A stretch of 8,118 nucleotides of DNA from Bacteroidales bacterium UBA1237 (GTDB taxonomy: Bacteria; Bacteroidota; Bacteroidia; Bacteroidales; UBA932), in contig DBWN01000059.1 of NCBI GenBank assembly GCA_002308935.1, positions 1 through 8,118 on the forward strand, given 5' to 3'. Numbering within the stretch: the first letter of the stretch is position 1; each line of letters opens with the position of its first letter. Position numbers and translations under genes: made by a program. The notes below the pieces were generated by a model, which was not told where the DNA came from, ran no database searches, and worked only from the letters and a program-made list of their open reading frames with translations. Shown here piece after piece: positions 1-5,053 of this stretch.

Positions 1-1422
1 GGAAAGGTTCTTGTGATGGGGCTTGTTCCAGGCCTTCTCGAAGATGAACTGATACATGAAAGGATTGCAGTCGAATCCTTCGAGGGTGGAACCGAGCCCG
101 ACGAAGTTGTCTCCGGCGTTCTTGAAAGTGTTCTCTATCCTTCTGTCCACTTCAGCCAAGTCTCCGGCAAGATAGGTGTTGCCTCCGAAGTTGCCAAGAT
201 AACACCAAATGAAAGGCACTCCGAAATAGCTGTCCGTGGTCTGCCATACTTCCATCCTCTCACAGTAGTAGTCCAGAAGAAGGGATTTCTCCTTGGGGTA
301 CGAAGTCAGATAGGGTTCTATCTTGTCCTTCGTCCAGTACTGCCTTTCATTATAGAAAAGCCAGGTCATCTGGAGCCAAACTCCTTCAGGGTCGGCGGCC
401 TCAAGGGACTCGTATACCTGACGGCTGACTCTCGACAGGTATTCCGGCTCCCAGCTCTTGGGTATCATCTCGTTGAATAGGTCGATACCGTATATATGGT
501 CCGTCCCGTAGAGTTCGGTCTGTTTCTCAAGGAACTTCTTCTGTATCTGAGGGAAAAGCGGATCCATCGGGTCCAGGAAATGGGGGAACATCGTCGTATC
601 GAATCCCGCCCAGTCGCTCATCCTTTCTATACCGGCTTCAGGATATATCCTTGAAAGAGCTTCGGGGACATGTCCGGCGAAAGCGGGAAGCACGGGCTTC
701 ATCCCGAGTTCCCTTTCCCTTGCGACTATCTTCTTCTGGAGTTCCTCCTGACCCTCAAGCCATGACTTTGGAAGAGGTCCTCCCCACTTGTCGAGGTTCA
801 GCATCCTGTGCCAGGGAAGATGTGAAGGCCCTGTGAAATACTCCCTCACTTCCTCATCAGAGAGTCCCATTTCAGTCCAGATCTTGTACCAGATAGACTC
901 TTGGCCTGTTATGGCAAGGGGCAGGTTGATTCCCTGAAGCGCCATCCAGTCAATGAAATGCTCCCACTCTTCCCAGTTCCACCAAGGCATGGTGTAACCG
1001 AATGTGCAATAGTTGAGGAAGAAGCGGTCGGGCACCCTGGAAAGGATCTGCACGGGATTCCCGACCGGAGGAAGGACTTCCGGTATGGAAACGGTATCCC
1101 AGAGGAACCACCCGACGTTCACATCACAATAATACTTCAGATAGTGGTTCAGTCCCACAGCCATCGAGTTCGAAGAGTTGCCGCTGATGTGGATCTTGCC
1201 GTCCTTGGATTCGATCCGGAAAACGTCCTTGCCTTCCTCAGGGGAAGCCATCTTGTGGAAAACCACCCCGGAAGCGGAGGGCCCCATGATACGGAAAGCC
1301 AGTTCAGATGCCGCCTTCTCCTGTTCCGACGAAGAACCGGAGCATGACTGCAATCCCAAGGACAGTACGGCGAAGGAAAAAGCCAAAGCGGCAGCCGACG
1401 AAATGATGGATTGGATTCGCAT
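1..1422 (-). CDS. Alpha-N-acetylglucosaminidase (GH89, NAGLU family) lipoprotein, 3' end missing
   Basis: This enzyme hydrolyses terminal alpha-linked N-acetylglucosamine, as in heparan sulfate or GlcNAc-capped mucin glycans. The reading frame is open from the ATG at 1422 to the left edge (474 codons of an expected 700 or more), so the C-terminal helical domain is cut off. Residues 1-27 form a lipoprotein signal with lipobox LQSC (Cys27), which places the protein on a membrane, probably facing the periplasm or cell surface. An N-terminal domain spans about 37-120 and a TIM barrel begins around 125. The barrel carries the family hallmarks YCTFGYTMPWWNWEEW (from about 138), DWMALQGINLPLA, PVLPAFAGHVPEA and GTDHIYGIDLFNEM. 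By comparison with human NAGLU as I recall it (Glu316 and Glu446), Glu318 in the FNEM motif is the likely acid/base and Glu448 in STLEGF the likely nucleophile. The gene is divergent from an SSS symporter. The family is near certain; the natural substrate is not known. Confidence 0.96.
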   Translation of the reverse strand, partial: MRIQSIISSAAALAFSFAVLSLGLQSCSGSSSEQEKAASELAFRIMGPSASGVVFHKMASPEEGKDVFRIESKDGKIHISGNSSNSMAVGLNHYLKYYCDVNVGWFLWDTVSIPEVLPPVGNPVQILSRVPDRFFLNYCTFGYTMPWWNWEEWEHFIDWMALQGINLPLAITGQESIWYKIWTEMGLSDEEVREYFTGPSHLPWHRMLNLDKWGGPLPKSWLEGQEELQKKIVARERELGMKPVLPAFAGHVPEALSRIYPEAGIERMSDWAGFDTTMFPHFLDPMDPLFPQIQKKFLEKQTELYGTDHIYGIDLFNEMIPKSWEPEYLSRVSRQVYESLEAADPEGVWLQMTWLFYNERQYWTKDKIEPYLTSYPKEKSLLLDYYCERMEVWQTTDSYFGVPFIWCYLGNFGGNTYLAGDLAEVDRRIENTFKNAGDNFVGLGSTLEGFDCNPFMYQFIFEKAWNKPHHKNLS

Positions 1423-1510
1423 GATCGGAAAGTTTCCCGAAAAATACGATTTTTCCTTCAATCTCAGAACATGGCTCCCGCTCTTTTTTCCCTTCCATAC
1501 GGTCGGTATA

Positions 1511-1545
1511 AAAACATAACCCCCGATGTTTCTTTTTTGCTCAAA
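1511..1545 (-). promoter_or_regulatory. Possible minus-strand promoter for the GH89 gene
   Basis: Read on the minus strand, TATGTTTT at 1518-1511 is one mismatch from the Bacteroidota -7 box TAnnTTTG, and TTTG at 1545-1542 could be the -33 box. The spacer of 23 bases is longer than the usual 19-21. A second weak box, TATTTTTC at 1446-1439, lies closer to the start codon. It is a weak call based on motif matching only. Confidence 0.25.
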
Positions 1546-1559
1546 TAATCGTATGTTTG
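1536..1559 (+). promoter_or_regulatory. Bacteroidota-type promoter for the SSS symporter
   Basis: TATGTTTG at 1552-1559 matches the Bacteroidota -7 consensus TAnnTTTG exactly. The nearest upstream TTTG (1536-1539, in a T-run) is only 12 bases away, so the -33 element is poor. Transcription would start near 1565, leaving a leader of about 20 bases before the ATG at 1586. This argues against translation starting at the upstream in-frame ATGs at 1526 and 1553. Confidence 0.5.
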
Positions 1560-1585
1560 TTAGTCCGAAACGAGAACATGACCGA

Positions 1586-3037
1586 ATGACTCCTCTAGCC
1601 GTTATCATCACAGTGCTCGCCTACTTCGCGGTGATGCTGATTGTCTCCTGGATTTCTTCCAGGGGAAGCGACAATTCCACGTTCTTCAGCGGCGGTCGCA
1701 AGTCAAAATGGTATGTCGTGGCGTTCGCCATGATAGGTTCCGCGATGTCCGGAGTGACATTCGTTTCGGTTCCAGGAATGGTCGGAGCGAGCGGATTCGG
1801 GTACATGCAGATGGCTCTGGGCTTCATTGTCGGATACTTCGTCATAGCCTATGTGCTGGTACCGCTTTTCTACAAGCTCAACGTGGTGTCCATCTACCAG
1901 TATCTCGAAGACCGGTTCGGGATGTCCTCTTATAAGACAGGAGCCTGGTTCTTCTTCATTTCGAAGATACTCGGCGCATCGGTGAGACTGTTCCTGGTGT
2001 GTCTCACTCTACAGCTTCTCATCTTTGAGCCCTTGGGTCTTCCCTTCATCCTCAACGTGCTGATTTCCATGCTGATAGTTCTGGCGTACACGTTCAAGGG
2101 TGGAGTCAAATCGGTCATCTGGACGGATACGCTCAAGACCTTCTGCATGATAATAGCTGTCCTTCTCAGCATAATATTCATAGGAAAGAACCTCGGCCTT
2201 GACTTCTCGGGAATCGTCGCCACAGTGAAAGGCAGCGGACCGATGTCGAAGATGTTCTACTTTGATGACGTGAATCATCCCCAATACTTCTTCAAGCAGT
2301 TCTTGGGAGGACTCTTCACGGTTGTCGCGATGACAGGCCTTGACCAGGACATGATGCAGAGGACCCTTAGCTGCAAGGACTACAAGGACAGCCAGAAGAA
2401 CCTCGTCACGAGCATCTTCATGCAGTCGGTGGTGATCTTCATGTTCCTGAGCCTCGGCGTACTTCTGTACACCTTCGCCAAGGCCAACGGAATAACAGAG
2501 ACCGGAGACACTCTCTTCCCTGCAGTAGCCACAAGCGGGCTTCTTCCCGGAATCGTCGGGGTGCTCTTCATTGTGGGACTTGTCGCCAGCGCCTACGGAG
2601 CTGGAGGTTCCGCCCTTACTTCGCTTACCACCTCTTTCACCGTCGACATCATAGGCACCAAGGGGAAGAGCGAAGAGAAAGTCAAGTCCACACGCCAGAA
2701 AGTCCACATCTGCATGGCGGTCGGGATGGCGGTCGTGATCTTCGTTTTCAATCTCCTCAACAACACGAGCGCGATCGACGCGGTTTACAAGATTGCAAGC
2801 TACACCTACGGCCCGATCCTCGGAATGTTCGCATTCGGCATAGTCTGCAAGAAGAGCGTGCATGACAAGTGGGTTCCTCTGGTCGCAGTCATCGCTCCTG
2901 TTCTTTGCTTCATCCTCCAGAGCAACTCCGCAAGGTGGTTCGGAGGATACAAGTTCAGCTATGAACTTCTCCTTTTCAACGCGCTGTTCACCATAATCGG
3001 ATTATGTCTCCTCATCAGGAAGGACAACAACAGATAA
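1586..3037 (+). CDS. Sodium:solute symporter (SSS) family transporter
   Basis: This is an inner-membrane secondary transporter of the SSS family (relatives: PutP, vSGLT, SiaT), which normally couples solute uptake to the sodium gradient. With the start at 1586 the protein has 483 residues and begins directly with a transmembrane helix (MTPLAVIITVLAY). An in-frame ATG at 1526 would add 20 polar residues and place the promoter box inside the gene, so I prefer 1586. Family landmarks are the first core helix IGSAMSGVTF (about 50-59), GGVKSVIWTDTLK (172-184), GLDQDMMQRTL (251-261) and SALTSLTTSFTVD (342-354), with many hydrophobic helices in between and a short basic tail. The position corresponding to the PutP/vSGLT Na2-site Ser/Thr pair appears to be Gly338-Ala339. 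The substrate cannot be read from sequence; the divergent GH89 gene suggests, by inference only, an amino sugar. The following gene starts 37 bases downstream with no clear promoter between. Confidence 0.9.
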   Translation: MTPLAVIITVLAYFAVMLIVSWISSRGSDNSTFFSGGRKSKWYVVAFAMIGSAMSGVTFVSVPGMVGASGFGYMQMALGFIVGYFVIAYVLVPLFYKLNVVSIYQYLEDRFGMSSYKTGAWFFFISKILGASVRLFLVCLTLQLLIFEPLGLPFILNVLISMLIVLAYTFKGGVKSVIWTDTLKTFCMIIAVLLSIIFIGKNLGLDFSGIVATVKGSGPMSKMFYFDDVNHPQYFFKQFLGGLFTVVAMTGLDQDMMQRTLSCKDYKDSQKNLVTSIFMQSVVIFMFLSLGVLLYTFAKANGITETGDTLFPAVATSGLLPGIVGVLFIVGLVASAYGAGGSALTSLTTSFTVDIIGTKGKSEEKVKSTRQKVHICMAVGMAVVIFVFNLLNNTSAIDAVYKIASYTYGPILGMFAFGIVCKKSVHDKWVPLVAVIAPVLCFILQSNSARWFGGYKFSYELLLFNALFTIIGLCLLIRKDNNR

Positions 3038-3074
3038 ATCACAATACAATCATTCACTAAAACTCTTCAGACAA

Positions 3075-3872
3075 ATGGCTGGATTACTGGAAAACATCCT
3101 CAAATCCGCAGTGACCAACGGAGTCAACAGCGGAAACATGGGAGGTCTGGACCTTGGTTCAATCCTCGGCTCAGCCGTAAGTTCCGCTGCCAAGAAGAAC
3201 AAACAGACCAACGGCGTCGACATCGGCGACATCCTGGGCTCAGTTCTCGCTGGACAGCAGAAACAGACTACTAGCAAGACCTCAAACGGCATCGACATCG
3301 GTGACGTTCTCGGTCAGGTTCTCAAGGGTCAGCAGAAGCAGACCACTCCTACAAGCAAGACTTCCAACGGCATTGACATAGGCGATGTCCTGGGTTCAGT
3401 ACTCGCCGGTCAGAAGAAGACTACCCAAGTCCCTACCCAGAAGACCTCAAACGGAATCGACATCGGAGATGTCCTCGGCTCAGTTCTCGCCGGCCAGAAG
3501 AAGACCACTCAGGTTCCCACTCAGAAGACTTCCAACGGAATTGACATCGGAGACGTCCTGGGACAGGTCCTCAAGCAGCAGGGCCAGACCCGCACAGCTC
3601 CTACCCAGAAGACTTCCAACGGCATCGACATCGGAGATGTCCTCGGTTCAGTTCTCGGCGGAGGCGCAGCGAACAAGAAGACTTCCAACGGTATCGACAT
3701 CGGCGACATCCTCGGCTCCGTCCTCGGAGGCTCCGCTACCAAGAAACAGTCCGGCGGTGGACTGGATCTCGGCACAATCATCAAGATGGCCACAGGTTCA
3801 GGCGCTGACGTATCGGACATCGCGAAGAGCGTGATCAACGTTCTTGGAATGGCATCAGGTTCAATGAAATAA
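3075..3872 (+). CDS. Tandem-repeat protein with nine IDIGDVLGSVL-like units, function unknown
   Basis: I cannot assign this 265-residue protein to a characterised family. There is no signal peptide or membrane helix, so it is probably cytosolic. After a short N-terminal segment (MAGLLENILKSAV) it repeats a 13-residue core, consensus NGIDIGDVLGSVL, starting at residues 46, 71, 98, 126, 154, 182 and 205. Diverged cap units (GGLDLGSILGSAV at 23, GGLDLGTIIKMA at 228) sit at each end. Linkers are rich in Lys, Thr, Gln, Ser and Pro, giving acidic-hydrophobic cores alternating with basic polar spacers at a period of 23-28 residues. The C-terminus (240-265) is a different short segment, GADVSDIAKSVINVLG. 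The cores faintly recall the Gly/Leu-rich stretches of DUF937/YidB-like proteins, but I would not claim homology. It is very probably co-transcribed with the TerB-like gene 12 bases downstream, and perhaps with the symporter upstream. No clear Shine-Dalgarno is visible. That it is a real gene is strongly supported by the conserved protein repeats. Confidence 0.9.
   Translation: MAGLLENILKSAVTNGVNSGNMGGLDLGSILGSAVSSAAKKNKQTNGVDIGDILGSVLAGQQKQTTSKTSNGIDIGDVLGQVLKGQQKQTTPTSKTSNGIDIGDVLGSVLAGQKKTTQVPTQKTSNGIDIGDVLGSVLAGQKKTTQVPTQKTSNGIDIGDVLGQVLKQQGQTRTAPTQKTSNGIDIGDVLGSVLGGGAANKKTSNGIDIGDILGSVLGGSATKKQSGGGLDLGTIIKMATGSGADVSDIAKSVINVLGMASGSMK
3141..3791 (+). repeat. In-frame tandem repeat array, nine units, period 69-84 bp
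   Basis: The array encodes the nine repeat cores of the gene at 3075. Unit starts in the protein (23, 46, 71, 98, 126, 154, 182, 205, 228) give spacings of 23, 23, 25, 27, 28, 28, 28, 23 and 23 residues counting from the first residue. The two adjacent 84-bp units at 3405-3488 and 3489-3572 encode 28 residues each with a single difference (Ser to Gln), yet differ synonymously in 14 codons. The array is therefore conserved at protein level and is not a recent DNA duplication. Confidence 0.93.
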
Positions 3873-3884
3873 ATCCTTCACGAT

Positions 3885-4253
3885 ATGGCAACGATAGATT
3901 CAATTGGAAAGAGCATAACCCTTGCCGCGAAGACAGGACTCTTCTTCGCCAAAGCTGACGGCAACTACAATGTCAGGGAAAAGGAGTTCATTGAGGGCTA
4001 TATCGCGAAACTCGAGGCTTTCGGCCCCGTGGATGAAGTGAAAGGATCCCTGGTGAACCTGCTTGAGATGAATCCCACCCTCGATGAGATCATCTCTGAG
4101 ACCAACGCGTTCCTTGCGGAATTCAACGGATTCGAGAGGGAGATGATAAAGGCTACCCTCACCGGATTCATCCAGAAAGTCATCGAATGCGACGGTGAGC
4201 AGTGCGCTGCCGAGACGGCAAACTTCGAAGCCTGGAAAAAGGCTATCGACTAG
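3885..4253 (+). CDS. TerB-like (tellurite-resistance TerB superfamily) small protein
   Basis: This 122-residue helical protein resembles the TerB domain, an acidic helical fold that binds metal ions and occurs in many stress-related systems. The N-terminal helix is followed by FFAKADGNYNVREKEFIEGY (20-39), a typical TerB signature with Asp25 and Glu32. A second, similar DG-x5-E motif occurs near the C-terminus (Asp103, Glu110 in ECDGEQCAAE), matching the internal pseudo-symmetry expected of the fold. The length is that of a single-domain member. There is no signal peptide. It starts 12 bases after the repeat-protein gene and is followed by a terminator, so the two form the end of a transcription unit. 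No other ter genes (TerC, TerD, TerZ) are in the window, so a role in tellurite resistance should not be assumed. The assignment rests on motif recognition and length. Confidence 0.72.
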   Translation: MATIDSIGKSITLAAKTGLFFAKADGNYNVREKEFIEGYIAKLEAFGPVDEVKGSLVNLLEMNPTLDEIISETNAFLAEFNGFEREMIKATLTGFIQKVIECDGEQCAAETANFEAWKKAID

Positions 4254-4281
4254 ACCGGCACGATACGCTCACTTGAATTTG

Positions 4282-4320
4282 ATCTCCCCACGGACAAGTC
4301 CGGAGGGGAGATTTTATTGT
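4282..4320 (+). terminator. Rho-independent terminator after the repeat/TerB genes
   Basis: ATCTCCCC (4282-4289) pairs perfectly with GGGGAGAT (4305-4312). Inside it, CGG and CCG can extend the stem around an ACAAGT loop. TTTATTGT follows immediately. It lies 28 bases after the stop codon of the TerB-like gene, a typical position for an intrinsic terminator. Confidence 0.85.
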
Positions 4321-4378
4321 TTGCAGCAAATGACAAATCGAATGAAGATATTGTTAAAGGACAGCATTCAAATTTGAG

Positions 4379-4386
4379 TACCTTTG
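4379..4386 (+). promoter_or_regulatory. Bacteroidota-type -7 box for the esterase operon
   Basis: TACCTTTG is an exact match to TAnnTTTG. The upstream -33 element is poor (ATTG at 4350-4353, about 25 bases away). The box lies between the upstream terminator and the esterase genes, with a predicted transcription start near 4392. That makes ATG 4408, not the in-frame TTG at 4384 inside the box, the sensible start for the first gene. Confidence 0.5.
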
Positions 4387-4407
4387 CTTCACAAACACAA
4401 AAGACCT

Positions 4408-5049
4408 ATGACACTGAAATCCATCATTTCCGTCATGACTCTTTCTCTGGGGATATGCCTTTCGGCGTATGCCCAACAGTCCCGTTATGACGTTCTCCCT
4501 GTACACAGGGGCGGTATCATCTTCGCAGGTGACAGCATCACTGATGACTGTGAATGGAATGAACTTTTCGGAAGATCGGATATTCTGAACAGAGGAATAG
4601 ACGGCAACACATCCGCCACCGTTCTGGGAAGAGTCCACGAACTCACCAGGCACCATGCCGACAAACTGTTTTTGGCGATAGGGACAAATGACCTTCCTGG
4701 CACTCCCCTTTCGACCGTAATGGAAAACATCAGTGCGATAGTATCAACATTCAGGGCGGAAAGCCCCGAAACGAAAATCTACATCCAGTCAGTCCTTCCG
4801 GTCGGCCCGAAACCGATGTTCATGGACATGGGAAACAGTGACGTGAAGAACAAGGCGATCGTGGAACTGAACGCTCTTTACAAAGACTTCTGCCAAAAGA
4901 ACGGGTGCACTTACATCGACAACCATTCCCTTTTCCTTGCCGAAGACGGGGTCAATCTGAATCCCGACCTCGGATGCGATGACCTGCATCTTATGGGAGC
5001 GGGATATCTGGTTTGGAAGAAGAACATCGAAAAATACGTAAACGAATAA
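4408..5049 (+). CDS. Secreted SGNH/GDSL-type hydrolase (esterase), catalytic blocks intact
   Basis: This is a small esterase of the SGNH hydrolase superfamily, which typically removes acetyl or other acyl groups. The ATG at 4408 gives 213 residues beginning with a clear signal peptide (hydrophobic 5-20, cleavage expected after AYA at 20-22), so the protein is exported to the periplasm or beyond. Block I is FAGDSIT with nucleophile Ser43, block II is LNRGIDGN with Gly63, block III is AIGTNDL with Asn94, and block V is DDLH with Asp191 and His194. The DCEWNELF stretch after block I is also found in its downstream partner. The family resembles PAF-acetylhydrolase-like and carbohydrate-deacetylase SGNH enzymes, but the substrate cannot be told. 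It is separated by 4 bases from the next gene, whose N-terminal domain is a degenerate copy of this one, and the two are surely co-transcribed. Confidence 0.92.
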   Translation: MTLKSIISVMTLSLGICLSAYAQQSRYDVLPVHRGGIIFAGDSITDDCEWNELFGRSDILNRGIDGNTSATVLGRVHELTRHHADKLFLAIGTNDLPGTPLSTVMENISAIVSTFRAESPETKIYIQSVLPVGPKPMFMDMGNSDVKNKAIVELNALYKDFCQKNGCTYIDNHSLFLAEDGVNLNPDLGCDDLHLMGAGYLVWKKNIEKYVNE

Positions 5050-5053
5050 GGCC

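Noticed and set aside
13..480. Plus-strand open frame of 155 codons, with further ones at 651-836, 901-1347 and 1178-1519
   Set aside because: All lie opposite the GH89 gene, whose minus-strand translation matches the family along its whole visible length. They are shadows.
2009..2863. Long open frame of 284 codons antisense to the symporter gene
   Set aside because: Its product is rich in His, Glu, Asp and Arg with no family pattern, and it mirrors the codon bias of the clearly real membrane transporter on the other strand.
3038..3074. Separate promoter for the repeat-protein gene
   Set aside because: The 37-base gap has no TTTG or TAnnTTTG element. Transcription from the symporter or from inside its 3' end is as likely.
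3141..3791. CRISPR array or non-coding satellite
   Set aside because: Unit lengths vary in multiples of three (69-84 bp), units differ at synonymous positions, and spacers are not unique sequence. This is a coding repeat.
3385..3834. Alternate-frame open frames inside the repeat gene (also minus strand 3521-3838)
   Set aside because: They appear repetitive only because the underlying DNA repeats. Silent third-base differences conserve the frame starting at 3075, not these.
3885..4253. Tellurite-resistance operon
   Set aside because: Only a single TerB-like domain is present. No TerA, TerC, TerD or TerZ genes occur in the window.
4384..4407. TTG start at 4384 for the SGNH hydrolase
   Set aside because: The codon falls inside the TACCTTTG promoter box, and the added residues would precede an otherwise normal signal peptide that begins at ATG 4408.
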